A DNA stretch of 64,000 nucleotides, taken from NCBI GenBank assembly GCA_012295275.1, contig CM022672.1:22325128-22389127 (forward strand), in the 5' to 3' direction. The notes under the pieces are model-generated. The model searched no databases. It saw only the letters and a list, made by a program, of their open reading frames with translations, and had not been told where the DNA came from. The DNA is from Chrysomallon squamiferum (lineage: Eukaryota; Mollusca; Gastropoda; Neomphalida; Peltospiridae). Position numbers and translations under genes: made by a program. Positions 33,121 through 45,160 of the stretch are shown here, piece by piece (within the stretch, counting starts at the first letter, position 1; each line of letters starts with the position of its first letter).

Positions 33121-36109
33121 ATGATGATAATTCAAGACAGAAAATCTTTCAGTCAAAGTCTAAAATATTACCTGTCCATTTTTCACGTTATTTTTATATT
33201 CACTGAATCAATACTGAATCAAATCTTTACACTGGTACACAAATGAGTTCACTGGTACGTGTTTCTATACATTGTATTATTTTACGTATTATATTACATT
33301 TTATTTATCATACAGTATTCTCTATTGTACTGTATCCATTACATTACATCACATTTTAATTATTTTATTTATTTATTGCTGTTTCTTTAATGCATGTATA
33401 TATTTACGTATATATGTGTGTGTTTGAGTGTGTGTGTGTGTGTTTGTTTGTGTGTGTGTGTGTTTCGTTATTTGTTGTTGTTTGTTTTTGTTTGGGTTTT
33501 TTGTTTGTTTTTTGTGTACATGTTCTTTTTGGAGGGAGGTGTTATTATCTGCATTCTATTTTTTTGTTATTTTTATTTTTATTTTTATTTTATTTTATTT
33601 TTTTTATTTTATTTTTTTTTTTATTTTTTTTTTTTTCCGAAAATGATGACAGTATGCAGATTTTATTACCTCTGTTTCGTTTCTTCTTCTTCGTCTTGTT
33701 TTCACCATTCTATAAATCAGAAACAAATAACAGCCACTCGTGATCGGAAAAGCACATCAAGCGATTAGCCAAACCTGCAAAGAAAGTCACTTTTTTTTTT
33801 CTCTCTCTCTTTTTGTTATAGATGTTTATCTCGTCATAAAACACAGCGAACAAACGACAACGCCACATCAGCGAAGAAAAGTACAGTATTCGTCAAACGA
33901 CACGTGGTATGTAATTTTCAACTTAATTAACCACACCGTGTTATTTGGGCATCGGTTCAATACACAAAAACACACACATAAAAAAAAAAAAAATTAATAA
34001 TAATAATAATAATAATAATTTTTTCTTATTTTATTATAAGAAATCCATCAAAAAGCATCAGCTGTTTTTGTTACATTTCACTATTCGATTATCGCAATAG
34101 AAATAATAATAATAAAAAAAAAAAATAATAATAAAAAAATCAATTTCACATTTTCCGGATACATCACACGGTCCCGCCCAGTTATCGGTGACGGTAGTCT
34201 CGTGCCCGCTGCGCCGTTAAGGCATCGATTGGATAATTCTTGACATGGGGCACGCGCACATTAGTTTGAGAAAGAAATTACATACATCTCGTCATATTTT
34301 CGCCTGGAAATAGGCAAAGATTTTACGGAGAGACTGAGCTGAACTGTAGCAGACTCGTTATTATAATCATTTGTTCTGGATAATTGCTACGCGCGAGCAG
34401 AATATGTCAAGAAGTCTTCGGGGTGTGGGGGCCAGGGGGAATGTGGTCTTTAATTTGGCGGAAAAGTCTTTTGATTTTTATATCGATTATGTTCAGATAC
34501 TTGTTATCATGTCAGAATGCAAGTACGCACAGAATATTAGTTGTTTTTACAAATTAGCGTAAATATTGACCTGTTATTGCAGTTTGGTGTCTCTGCGTGT
34601 GTGCGTCTGAACGCGCGAGCGCGCGCGTGTATATGTGTGTGTGTGTGTTTGATATATATGACAGATACATTGCCTGTCAGACAGGCAGGCAGACAGACAG
34701 ACAGACAAACAGCTAGGCAGTCAAACGGACTGTCTGACAAGCGGATGTAACTCAGCTATCATAAAATCATGTTTTATGACATTATTATTATTTTCACATA
34801 ACTAATGAAATCGGGAAGGTACATACCGACAAAAAAATAACAGAAAAGACAGAAAGAAAAATCTTACCATAATAATATCTCGCCACATTTTTTCCCAATT
34901 ATATAACTGAACTTTAACACTGTTAGTCATATAAAACTCAGTGTTTAATAGTTGACACTATAACTCCGTTGCCTTCAGCCGTTGCGACGTGATTCAGGAA
35001 ACCAGAAACTATACGTCCCCATTACGTTACGCAACAAAACTAAAGCTGCAGTCACGTTACATGGGAAGTTAAAGCAACTGTTATGTTACATGGGAAACTT
35101 CGTTACATAACAAAGATCGTCGTTGCATTATATAGGAAGTTAAAGCCACTGTTACATTAATTACGAAACTAAAGCCATAGTTACGTTACATGAAAGTAAA
35201 GCCACCGTTACTCTACATGGGAAATTAAAGAGGCTGCTAGGAGGTTACGTCACTCAGATCGCATTACCTTCGGAAGACCACTGCCTCCATAACATTACTT
35301 TGGGCAATCAACAGCTTAAATTCTAAGACTTGCACACAATATTCTAAGATATGCTACTAAACAGTAATGTATCAGAGAAATATCTTTTAGCAGATTTTTT
35401 TTTTTTTTTTTTTTTTAACTTTGATGACTCCAAAACCGTTATTACAAAATTCAAATTGAAGTTGGTCGCAAAATGTATTAGTTGCAGTTTGGTGTCAGTT
35501 TATAAATTTTTATGACTCTCCTTATGTAATATAACATGTTATTTTGATTGTATGTTTAGATCAGGCTTTTACTGCTAACCGTTTTTAATTAAAACTGAAA
35601 TTTAATTCTTCTGTTCAGTTTTACATTTAAGTCGATATTTATATGATGTATTTATGTGTGTATGCATTTTCAGTAACTTTTGTCAGTGGGTGTGCATTCT
35701 AAACCATGAACTAAAAAAAAAGAAAAGCCTTAAATTATCGAAACTTCCTAAGACATTATATTTCAATAATAGAACTTAACCATTTTTTTAATCGATGAAT
35801 TATTTATTTCAAAAACCTATAAACTCCTTCATTTATTATGCAAATATCGTTTATAATGATAATGATAATGATGAGGATGATGATGATGATGATATGATAT
35901 GATGATAATGGTTAACAACAACAAGAAGAAAAGAAAGAAGAAGAAGGAGAAGGAGGAAAAAAAAATAAAAAAAAAAAAAAAAAACACTACAGTATGAAAT
36001 TATGAAATAACAGAAACAAAACAGTCGATTGTAATTCTCAGGCGGATATCTGATACTGCTGTTCTAAACAGTTTGAAGATAATTTCAAATTAAATCAAGA
36101 AAGGCTAAT
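33121..36109. other. intergenic upstream of the ZP gene
   Basis: Contains GT tracts near 33418-33465, T-rich blocks at 33560-33640, AAT tracts near 33996-34018 and 34105-34135, a CAGA/GGCA cluster at 34676-34708, and a poly-T at 35396-35416. A GC-balanced patch at 34155-34560 has CpGs and could belong to the ZP promoter; no TATA or start is evident. Confidence 0.45.
35038..35250. repeat. degenerate minisatellite, unit about 30 bp
   Basis: At least five diverged copies of TAAAGCCACTGTTACGTTAC followed by ATGGGAAA. Spacing varies from about 27 to 60 bp, so the array is old or has lost material. Confidence 0.75.
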
Positions 36110-36530
36110 CACTTAGATCGCTAACCTTCGACAGAAAACGAGTACCCAAGGGTGGGGATGCAGGAGCTGTCTGGAGGGGTGCTTTCCTGTGAGGCACCAC
36201 CGCTGAAATCTTATAATAGCGCGAGAGCTCGACTTGACACGACTGAATGGAGAGGTCAAGTGAAACGAACAAGCCACGTGATCTGCGCTGACCCCTACTA
36301 GACCCCTAGGGCATAACATGCCGATTGTTTTGTCATGTGACTGACGCAAAGGTAAAGAGGATGAGACATAATATAATTTAATTAAGTCACTTCCTTCGTT
36401 GTAAACTGCGTTTGCCAGACGTTGGCGCCATGTTCTGACACGTGACCGCGCCAGTGTGCGCCCAAAATGTTGGTTTAAATAAGTGCGAGCTTGCACGCGC
36501 CGTGATACGAAGACAGCCAATAGAAATTAG
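35981..36530. promoter_or_regulatory. CpG-bearing island with two CACGTG E-boxes and a CCAAT box
   Basis: GC-balanced, non-repetitive sequence after an A run. CACGTG occurs at 36275-36280 and 36439-36444, with a related CATGTG near 36333, and CCAAT at 36517-36521. An arginine-rich frame of 135 codons is open on the minus strand (36520-36113, starting MAVFVSRRVQARTYL), but it has no recognised domain and I do not call it. The island could be a promoter for either strand. Confidence 0.35.
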
Positions 36531-37600
36531 TCTTTTTTCTTCTTCATCGTCGTCGTCTTGTTCTTTTAATTTATTTTAAACCATTGTTTGTTTTTTATTG
36601 GTTTTACAATGTTATTAATCACTTTATCTTATTTCTTGTTTTTTGGGGGGTGTTGGGGTAAATGAGATATAACGAAAACCGAAAGAAATAGGTTATTTTA
36701 TCTTGTTACAATTTAATAATATTATCACTGCGTCCGTGTATGTGTTCGTATGTGTGTGTGAGTGTAAATGGTATTTTGAGAATTTTATTTCGTTTCTTTT
36801 TAATTATTATTTTGGGGTTTATTTATTTGAACTGTTTATTTATTATTTGTTTGTTTCTTGTTTTTATTTTTGTTGTTATTGTTGTTACTTTTTTTTTCTT
36901 CTTTTTTTGTGGGGGAGAAGCGCTTTCTTTTTTTGTTTCTTTTTCTTATAAATTTTTTTTTTTTTTTTTTTTAGTTGTTGTTTAAATGAGGATATTCTAA
37001 AATCCTGTAATCCCGTAGTTGTCCATCTGCACTAAACAGTCTATAGTAATGATATTTAGATATTGAAATAATTCTGAAATATTGCTGTATGCAGATATGG
37101 GTAGGCGTATATGTATTTATCTATTCATCTGTTACGATTTCTTTTTCTTCTTTTCTTTCTTTTTTTTAAAAATTAATTAATGAATTTATTTATTTATTTA
37201 TTATTGTTGTTGTTATTACCATCTTCATCATTTACTTGTTCATTTATTTATTTATTTGTTTGTTTGTTTGTTTGTTTGTTTGTTTGTTTGTTTGTTTGTT
37301 TGTTTGTATTATTAAATATTTATCCAGCAGCACAGATACTGCAGCTGATTCATATTTGTGTATTTTCTGAACCAAGGCTTAATACATAGTAAAAAACATA
37401 AAATCAACAATGAAAAGTAAAGAACGAAATTGTATTTAACTGATATAAATTAATATTTTTCTAGAGTCCGTTTTCTTGGAACCGGATTAATGGTCTTTTA
37501 TCTGTAATAATCACTCATTCATTCGTTCATACATTCATCCATTCATTCATTCACTGACTTACCCCTCTCCTTCTTGTTATACTAACTGAATCACCACAGA
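36531..37600. other. T-rich and tetranucleotide-repeat stretch
   Basis: Long T-rich blocks, a (TTTG)n tract at 37256-37307 and TTTA and ATTC repeats. No gene seen. Confidence 0.55.
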
Positions 37601-37705
37601 GTCAGATTTATAATGTTCTTTCATAGACTCAGAATCTGTTAACATCGCAACAAAGACCATTTTATTTGCATCACTGCAACCAGTTATATCAAGCAGAAGT
37701 AATCT

Positions 37706-37849
37706 ATGGATCCATTTGCATCATCATTTGGATCAGGTAAAGGTAATAACAGGGGATTGGCAGTCTTACAAGAACGTCCGTTCCTTGCTCCAAGAATAGA
37801 TAATCTGACACAAGGTATCAACCTCAAGTCATTTACCTGTAGAAAATGA
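37706..37849 (+). CDS. small hypothetical protein or first exon (47 codons)
   Basis: The ATG lies two codons after an in-frame TAA. The frame reads MDPFASSFGSGKGNNRGLAV and ends SFTCRK before TGA. Composition is unlike the flanking repeats. A possible donor GGATCAG|GTAAAG after ten codons would make this a first exon instead. It overlaps or abuts a minus-strand exon-like frame at 37856-37935. No family is recognised. Confidence 0.3.
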   Translation: MDPFASSFGSGKGNNRGLAVLQERPFLAPRIDNLTQGINLKSFTCRK

Positions 37850-37855
37850 AGTTAC

Positions 37856-37935
37856 CTGTTTTCCGTCCCGACTGAGAAAACGTTTTAAAGTCACACTGAT
37901 AGGAAATCTCAGTTCGTGTTCAGTTCTACCCGCTG
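37856..37935 (-). CDS. exon-like frame, gene unidentified
   Basis: The minus strand has a pyrimidine run and CTGTTAG acceptor, then 80 nt open in one frame (AGRTEHELRFPISVTLKRFL, then SRDGKQ), and the donor CAG|GTAACT. Phase 1 in, phase 0 out. A second possible donor lies 19 nt later (ACAG|GTAAAT). The peptide alternates hydrophobic residues as in a beta strand. I could not connect it to any neighbouring exon. Confidence 0.3.
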
Positions 37936-38225
37936 CTAACAGGAACGCGCCAACGATGTCAGGAAAAAAAAAAGGTGCGTGACCCCGGAGTGATAGTTAT
38001 AAACTTTAAAGAAAAGTTTTTCACATTTTTAAAGAAAAAAGGATCAATCAACAAATAAATAAAATAAAATGAAATAGCAGAAAATAAAATAAAATAAATA
38101 AATAAAACGACTTGAAATTTAAAAATATAATAATAATTTGTATAAATGTAACGTTTTAAATGCCTCATTTTCCCTATCTCCTCCATGTAATTATTACAGA
38201 TAAGCTTTAATTTTTTATATATATG

Positions 38226-38461
38226 TATTCCATATCTAAACATCATTTCTACAGTCTAATTAATATATACGGAAAGATTTTATTTTATTTTTTTTTTTTT
38301 AAATGTTTGGTATCTAAATAGCATTACTACACAACGAATAATTCATATGGACAGATTTATTTATTTATTTATTATTAAGACGGGATAATCTATATGGGCA
38401 TATTTATTTATTAAAAATATTTCGATATCTAAATACCATTACTACAGACTGAATGATCTAT

Positions 38462-38508
<47 letters not shown>

Positions 38509-38780
38509 TATATTTATTTAAAAAGAAAGATAAATAAAAGGTCGGTACCTAAATATTACTAAACACTGAATAATCCATAAAGACAGATTTATTTATTTAA
38601 AAAATAATAATAATAATAATAATAAAAAAAATTATAATAATAAATAAAAAATGTTCCGAATCTAAGCATCATTACTTGCGATCTGGATAATCTATATGGA
38701 CAGATTTATTTTGTTTTAAAAATGCTCTGTATCTAAACATCGTTACTGCTGGCTGGATAATCCATATGGACAGATGGACA
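38226..38780. repeat. diverged tandem repeat, about six units of 80-110 bp
   Basis: The core TATCTAAAYATCATTACTAC, then CTGGATAATCCATATGGACAG and a TTTA tail, recurs near 38230, 38311, 38418, 38546, 38658 and 38728. The TTTA tail has expanded to more than 50 bp at 38460-38518. Confidence 0.8.
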
Positions 38781-38998
38781 AAACTGCGGGGTGCGAAGGT
38801 TTCAGAATACCCCCACGGAGGATACACTTTGATCCCACCGTCCGATCGATATGTGTCCGTTAGTGTCACGTAACAATTTGTTCTACAGTGTTTGTGTATT
38901 GAGTAACAGACGTTACGACATGCTTTACACTCGGGGGAACAGTCAGATGGGGGTGGGTTAACAAGTCTGGCGACCCGTGTCAGCTGAAGTCCATGAGG
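38672..38998 (-). CDS. cysteine-rich open frame, possibly an exon
   Basis: On the minus strand the frame runs from just after an A tract to TAA. Its centre is SDCSPECKACRNVCYSIHKH followed by CRTNC, a pattern C-x3-C-x2-C-x3-C-x6-C-x3-C. No start codon or signal peptide is visible, and the downstream third is encoded by the tandem repeat at 38.2-38.8 kb. Cysteine spacing suggests a small disulphide-bonded fold, but the family is unknown and the frame may be fortuitous. Confidence 0.22.
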   Translation of the reverse strand, partial: PHGLQLTRVARLVNPPPSDCSPECKACRNVCYSIHKHCRTNCYVTLTDTYRSDGGIKVYPPWGYSETFAPRSFVHLSIWIIQPAVTMFRYRAFLKQNKSVHIDYPDRK

Positions 38999-39043
38999 GT
39001 TTTTTTTTTTTTTTTTCAAAACAGATTATTGGCGGATCCAGGA

Positions 39044-39067
39044 GGGGTTCAATCCCCGGCATCTCCA
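39044..39067 (+). pseudogene. 3' fragment of a tRNA-Ala
   Basis: GGGGTTCAATCCCCGGCATC followed by TCCA matches the T arm and acceptor 3' strand of the tRNA-Ala at 32591-32662 with one difference. The 5' half is absent. Confidence 0.7.
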
Positions 39068-39431
39068 TTATGTTTGTTAATTTATTATTATTTTCAATTT
39101 TTAATTGTTATTTTATTTTTATTATTATTATTATTATTATTACATTTTGTTTTATTTTTTTTTTTTTTTTTTGGTTATGGTCAAATGTAAATTATGGTTG
39201 AAGTTATAATAACATCAGTAATTGTCATCCCTCCCCCTTTCTGAAATGCACGATTGGCCCCCCTTGTGGGCGGGCATACATCTATCACATTCAATTTTCA
39301 TTTCTTCTCTGTTAATACAATTTCAGCATATGGAAAATGAAAATAATCTGTTTAGTATTTTATTTCGTTTTATTTTATTTTATTAATATTTGTTTTTAAT
39401 TACTGTTATGCAGTTTCTTTCTTTTTTTCTT

Positions 39432-39470
<39 letters not shown>

Positions 39471-39802
39471 TATGATGATAACAGGCTGTGAATATGATAG
39501 AGATTTGGGTTGTTGTTTTCTTCTTTTTCTTCTTCTTATTTTTCTTCTTCTTCTTATTCTTATTATTATTCTTCTTCTTCATGATTATTATCATCATCAT
39601 CATCATCATTATTACTACTACTATCATCATTTTTTTTTATTTGCTGCTGATTTTGGTGTTGCTCACAACGGTGTCATTAGAATCTTTTCTAATCTGAAAT
39701 AAATCATTTAAAAAAAATAATTATATTGATTATTTATCACAAATGTTTCTCTTCTGTTGTAGTATTTTATTAAAGCATATTCGTTTTTACTTATTGTTTT
39801 TC

Positions 39803-39840
<38 letters not shown>

Positions 39841-39855
39841 TTAAGTTTTGATTAA

Positions 39856-39927
39856 AGTAATGTAGCTCAGTGGTGAAGCGTTTGCTTCTCACGTCAAAGA
39901 CCCCGGTTTCAATCCATAGCCATTACA
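39856..39927 (+). pseudogene. tRNA-Ala-derived pseudogene
   Basis: The 72-nt sequence aligns end to end with the tRNA-Ala at 32591-32662: TAGCTCAGTGG and GCGTTTGCTTC are shared. The anticodon position is changed from CGC to CTC, and the T stem no longer pairs. The acceptor ends GTAATG and CATTAC can still pair but are one base out of register. An ATT array follows at 39968-40018, so the whole could be a SINE-like copy. Confidence 0.75.
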
Positions 39928-39964
39928 TTCGTTCGTGTTCTTCGATTTTTTAAATTAAGAGTCC

Positions 39965-39967
<3 letters not shown>

Positions 39968-40018
<51 letters not shown>
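39968..40018. repeat. (ATT)n microsatellite
   Basis: About 17 trinucleotide units shortly after the tRNA-like sequence. Confidence 0.93.
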
Positions 40019-40019
<1 letters not shown>

Positions 40020-40689
40020 GATTTTTTATTAATAATTCAATATCATGAAAAATGTGTTTTTGAATTTAAGTTTAAGTATTTTTGTGTTTATATAGAGATG
40101 CTACGAGGCTTGTTGCTGTTGTTTCTCTTCTTCAACGCGTCCACCGTGTTTTATTATATTTTATAAATGTGTTTGTGTTGTGTCCAGTAGTCCCTATTCC
40201 AGCAACAACCTTCTACGGTTCTTTTTGTTGATGTATTTTGTATTTTGCTAACATTATTCTGCCGTAACTTTGGTGGTGACTTGGATACTTAAAATTCAAC
40301 GACTGTGATTACAAAACGGTTTTTGTTTTTGTTTTTGTTTGGCTTTTTTAGTTGTCGTAAGTTTTAATTTTTATATATTTATTTTTTATATTTATATATT
40401 TTTTTTTTTTTCTTTTTTTTCTTTTTTGTGTGTTTAACTGTATTTGGCATTTTGTAACATGATTAAGATGGTGATTTTATCTATTCTTTTTTTCTTCTTC
40501 TTCTTTTCTAACTGCGTATACGGTTATTATTCTTTTGTGCTTGCTGTTTTCTCTTTTTTCTTCTTCTTCTTCTTTTTTATTTTTATATATATTTTTTTAT
40601 ATTCTGTTTTATTACAATATATTCTTTTCTATTTTATTTTGTGTTTTTTTCATTTTGTATAATTTTTTATTTGTTCATTATGCCAAATC

Positions 40690-40782
40690 ATGGCGGACAA
40701 ATACTACACTTCTGGTTTATCAAAGACTCTTGGTCCATGCTTTACTGTTTTGGATAAGGAGAATGAAATATATATATTTCTG

Positions 40783-40785
<3 letters not shown>
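40690..40785 (+). other. short clean open segment starting ATGGCGGAC
   Basis: A non-repetitive patch between T-rich DNA and a CT tract reads MADKYYTSGLSKTLGPCFTV and then LDKENEIYIF before becoming (Ser-Leu)n. The start context ATCATGGCGG is good, but there is no other support. It could be a fragment of a first exon or of a retrocopy. Confidence 0.25.

Positions 40786-40846
<61 letters not shown>
40785..40846. repeat. (CT)n microsatellite
   Basis: CT dinucleotides with two TTCT interruptions. Confidence 0.92.
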
Positions 40847-41024
40847 ACTCTTTTATTTTATTAAATTATATTTGTTTTGTTTATTTTGTTTTTACTTTAT
40901 TCTGTTTTGTTTTTCATCACCATTTTTATGAACGGGAAATTTGGGGACTTATTTTGATTGCTGTTTGTTTGATTTTTCTTGGATTATTTGGATTTGATTA
41001 TCATATTGCAATAATTAACCATTT

Positions 41025-41131
<107 letters not shown>

Positions 41132-41214
41132 AAACCAGATGTAAGTGAAAACAAACAAGTAAAAACGAAGCTTAACACAAGAACTGTTACTCACACGTTT
41201 TATTTCTAATTTAA

Positions 41215-41710
41215 ACTCTGATCACTTCCTTCATTTCTGCAACTGGCAGGTGCAAGGGAAGACCCTTCACACTTCACAAAAGTAAATTTCCCGAATCTTG
41301 AGCGTTAAAACAAACAGAAAACACTTCATTTCAACTTTATTATACTTCTCGAACCAAAGGATATGATTGAATGAAGTCTCGTGTTTTAACGCAAATATCT
41401 CGCGGCTGTCAGCCATCTTTTGTTTAGTCACGTGACATCACAACCACAAATTCTTTTTTCAAGACAACAAGAGAGCAATGGACGATGATCGATCGAGTGA
41501 ATTTAGTCACTTCTAAAACCACAACAACAATATAAAATATTCTTTTTTTGTCATTTCTTCATCCGATTACAGTATGAAATGTACAGACATTTCAAGATGG
41601 CGGGCGACTTCCATCAAGCCGGTCGCGTGGCAATGTCTCGTTCACAAGCTCGAGAGAGTACACCGGAAATCTTTTTCTTGCAGATTAATAACTTTGACAC
41701 ATAAATATCA
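41215..41710. promoter_or_regulatory. GC-balanced island with E-box palindrome and YY1-like start
   Basis: GTCACGTGAC at 41427-41436 is a perfect 10-bp palindrome containing CACGTG. CAAGATGGCGGGC at about 41595-41607 matches a YY1-type start-site motif. The ATG inside it (41599) opens a 35-codon frame MAGDFHQAGRVAMSRSQARE. This may be a promoter with a first exon; the downstream gene is not identified. Confidence 0.35.
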
Positions 41711-42091
41711 AGAGCTTTCAAATTCACAGGAGTTTTTTTCTTCTTCTTCTTCTTCTTTTTCTTCCTTGCTTTCGTTTTTTTTTTTTTTCTTCTTTTTTTA
41801 AGAAAAGAAATGTAATGATGATAGTTGGCAATGATTAATTTTGAACGATAAAAATATGTAAAGGATGGTGTACCTATTATCAGAAATGTCTTTTTGCATT
41901 TTAATCTTACTTTTTTATGTCTAGAAAATCCCCTGTATTGTTGTCGTCTTCTTGTCATTATTATTATTATACCAATTATATCCATTACTGATATTAGATT
42001 GCATGTATTTGTGTATATGTCTGTTTTTGTGCGAGAAGGGTTAAGAAATGGATGACGGTTTATTGCTTTCAACAGTAAATCAGTGAATAGA

Positions 42092-42094
<3 letters not shown>

Positions 42095-42171
<77 letters not shown>
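42095..42171. repeat. (GA)n microsatellite, 38 units
   Basis: Pure dinucleotide tract. Confidence 0.95.
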
Positions 42172-42176
<5 letters not shown>

Positions 42177-42354
42177 AAATAAACGTTTAAAAAGTCACTC
42201 AAATACACACTCGCAATTTAACAGGGAAAATTCTGCAGAGAACGACATTCAGACAGACAGACCTACAGAATGAGCTTGAACTATTGAACTTTTAACGCAT
42301 TAAAAAAAAAAAAAAAAAATGTAGGATAGACTTCATTTTATATATTTTATATGA

Positions 42355-43120
42355 CAGACCTCGTCGCTTCACTTTGTCCGCTTCCTTCCGCTTTGACAAC
42401 GCAAGCACTTAACCTTCTATCAATTGTAGCGACTGAAAACGTAAATGAAATGTCGCGCCAAGAAAGCCGCGCATCAAAATAGATTCTCTTAAAACCGAAG
42501 TGACGCGATGCGTTAAATATTGTTAGAACGTATTACCGTGATTAGAAAATAAGAAATTTTATTATCTTTGCCTCGAATGACACGGAATATCGAAGGCTTT
42601 CAAACGCGGTCGAAAACTGCGGCTAAGAAGAAAAAAAAAAAAAAAAATGGCCGCACTATTGCGTTAAGTTGATAACAATAGAAACGTCAAATCGACGTTT
42701 TCCAGTTTTGATCAGATTGATGGTGACGTGGCGAGATTTGACTGAGGAATTGATTCTTCGTGTCACTTGTCGTTATCTGATGATTTGATAGCTGCTTTAA
42801 GCCTTCCCTTCCCCACCCCCATCGTTCCTAGCAAGAAAATTTGTCTGATCTTATTTTTGAAATATTTACGACGTTATCGCGGGTCGCTGTTTTGAGTTCG
42901 TCGTGGTTGTAAAGTGATTTTTGTTAAAATTTATTTTTGTCGATATTTGTTTTATTTCGCATCGATTTGGCTAATTTGGTTTTTTTCTGATGAAAACTTC
43001 GTTTCGTTTGGGATTGGTGATTGACAGAGGAGATTATGTCGTTCGTTGTTAGCTGGATGGATGGGTGGATGACGACGGATGGTTCGTTCGTTCGTTCGTT
43101 CTCTCTTAGATTGCATGGTT
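42355..43120. promoter_or_regulatory. GC-balanced non-repetitive island, regulatory candidate
   Basis: CpG-containing sequence with TTGATAACAATAG near 42668 (SOX-type core ACAAT) and TGATTTGATAG. Frames are short on both strands. I read it as possible conserved noncoding DNA; function is inference. Confidence 0.3.
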
Positions 43121-43712
43121 GGTTCATATATTTAGTCACTCATTAATGAAGTGATATTATTTATTCTGTTGATGAAGATAATTTTATTTTCGGATTTATT
43201 AAGAAAACAAGTAAAGGACATGATTATTTTTCAATCATATGTGAAAAACGTAGTAATTATTTAAATTTTTTCCTTTTTTTTTTTCTTCTTCTTCTTCTTC
43301 TGTAGACTTTAGTTTAAACAGGCTACATTTTGCTACTTTAAGCACGAGATCTGTTATGTGTTTGAATTAGAAAATAAATAACACGACTTTGATAAACTAG
43401 AGTGCGTCTGGAACGGAAAAAAGTCAAAGAGTTTACGTGTATGAGACATCCATGTACTGCTGAACCTCGATTTCGCTGTCTAATAGTGGAGAACACCGGC
43501 TCGGAAAACACAAGTTGAAAAATTGCGAATGTAAACATTAAACTTTACTACACGTAACAGCTACATAATTCAGTCATACAATAATGTGAGAACAATATAT
43601 AGACACACAAACTATGTAAATAAATGTCATGCTGAATATGTAAGAAACTGGGATGAGAGAGGGTTACCGTGATCGCACAGTAAGGCTCATAGTAATTCAA
43701 TAGTATCTAACA

Positions 43713-44169
43713 CAGGGGTGGGAAGGATATCGCCTCATCACATTTAAAATCTCATTTGAAATATAACGAGACTGCTTGTCAGTGTAAACACTCGTACACC
43801 ATGAATTTCCTACGACTGTCAGATTCAGTACAAAACAAGGCATCCTCCAGTATTCATTTTTTTTTTTAGATCCGACAGTTTTAAAGTTGTTATTTAATAA
43901 AAGTCATAAATAACATTAATAACTGTTTTATTTTTGACTTTAATGGGAATCACAGAGGAATGAAGTCAATTCTCATGGAAAACTGTAAAAGGACCCAATT
44001 TTTTATATGCAGCATTTTAAGTCACAGAGATTCACTGTTAGAAAATTATGCATATCGTATGTGTTATGCTTTCAACTTTTACGTAATTAACAATGAAATC
44101 TGTGTGGCCGTAGTGCCAGTGAAGTTAAAATGCTGCGGTCTATAAGATCAGAAAGATTGCGCACCTCTG
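43713..44169. mobile_element. probable non-autonomous hAT derivative
   Basis: The left end CAGGGGTGGGAA and the inverted right end CAGAGGTGCGCA share most of their first 12 bases, in hAT style. Flanking octamers ATCTAACA and ACCTAGAG are similar but not identical, as in an old target duplication. The 457-bp interior has one 61-codon frame (43960-44145, starting MKSILMENCKRTQFF) that could be transposase debris. Confidence 0.45.
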
Positions 44170-44280
44170 ACCTAGAGTTGAGGTTTCAAGTGGGAAATGG
44201 CGCTAATATCAAATGTTATTTTTTCCGGATTTCCCGAAATTCGGAACACTGAGGTCCGTGAGGTTCAACATGCAAATCTT

Positions 44281-44320
<40 letters not shown>

Positions 44321-44769
44321 CAAGTTTAAATATCAGTTTGATAGCTGCTACTGTTTTTTTTGTGTGGGTTTTTTCACTAATTTATGACAAGAAAATATAT
44401 TTCTATAAGCATTTTTTTTTTTTTTTTTTATCAATTTCTAGTAAATAACAATAGCTATATTTGTTTTGCATATAATAATAACTAAAAATCATCGTCCTGC
44501 AAACAGAATTTAACACCAAACACCATCAGAATATTATCAACAAAATATCGTAACCTTGGTCACTCGAATCCAAAAGAAGAGGAAGGGAAACCAAATTTAT
44601 TTTTAAATTTCCTTTTTCAAAAATGTCTAAATAAACCAAACGGATAATTCGTAAATATTTGTCGTAACTTTTCTTTTATATCCTTTTTTTTTTCATTTTT
44701 CTTCATTTTTTTTTTTTTTTACATCATCATTATTATGTTTCAAAAATTAATAATATTTTTACTGGAACG

Positions 44770-45160
44770 CTTTAAGAGACCCTTGGGGATAGCATTTTTA
44801 CGTGGCACATCCTGTTTCCTTAAGAAAAACATTTGATGAAGAAGTTTTTTCAAAAATCGAGGAAGCGGACGGTTTTCTAACCGCGGAACGAGGCTCGTCT
44901 CATTGTGGAATCGGCTTAACAACGCAAAGCGCGGGAACACGACGGCAATTTCTATCTCGTTATGCAATGTACAAGTGCAGATATAATGGTCCATTTCTCC
45001 CTCGAGTCGCATGCAATGAGTGGAAAATTGGCGCCATTCATGACAATTTGTCCCTTTCTCTCAGTAATGTGGATGTTTGTTCATTACGGTCATTGTTGTC
45101 GCGTGCCTAGCACGAGCCCCGAAGTTTTGTTGGCGCGTTCTTAAAATACGCGTCCCATTT
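44770..45160. promoter_or_regulatory. GC-balanced island, regulatory candidate
   Basis: CpG-containing sequence of about 390 bp with ATGCAAT repeated twice (near 44963 and 45011) and TCATTGTGG (44897-44905). Several overlapping frames are open on both strands without one standing out. It lies 11 kb upstream of the LIM-homeobox gene. Confidence 0.3.

Noticed and set aside
34141-34225. tRNA-like box A (GGCGCAGCGGGC on the minus strand) followed by a T/ATT-rich tail
   Set aside because: No box B and no foldable arms; resemblance to a SINE head is too short.
36113-36520. 135-codon minus-strand frame rich in Arg
   Set aside because: No domain, no splice context, and it lies in a CpG-bearing island whose composition alone reduces stop codons. 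Treated as regulatory DNA.
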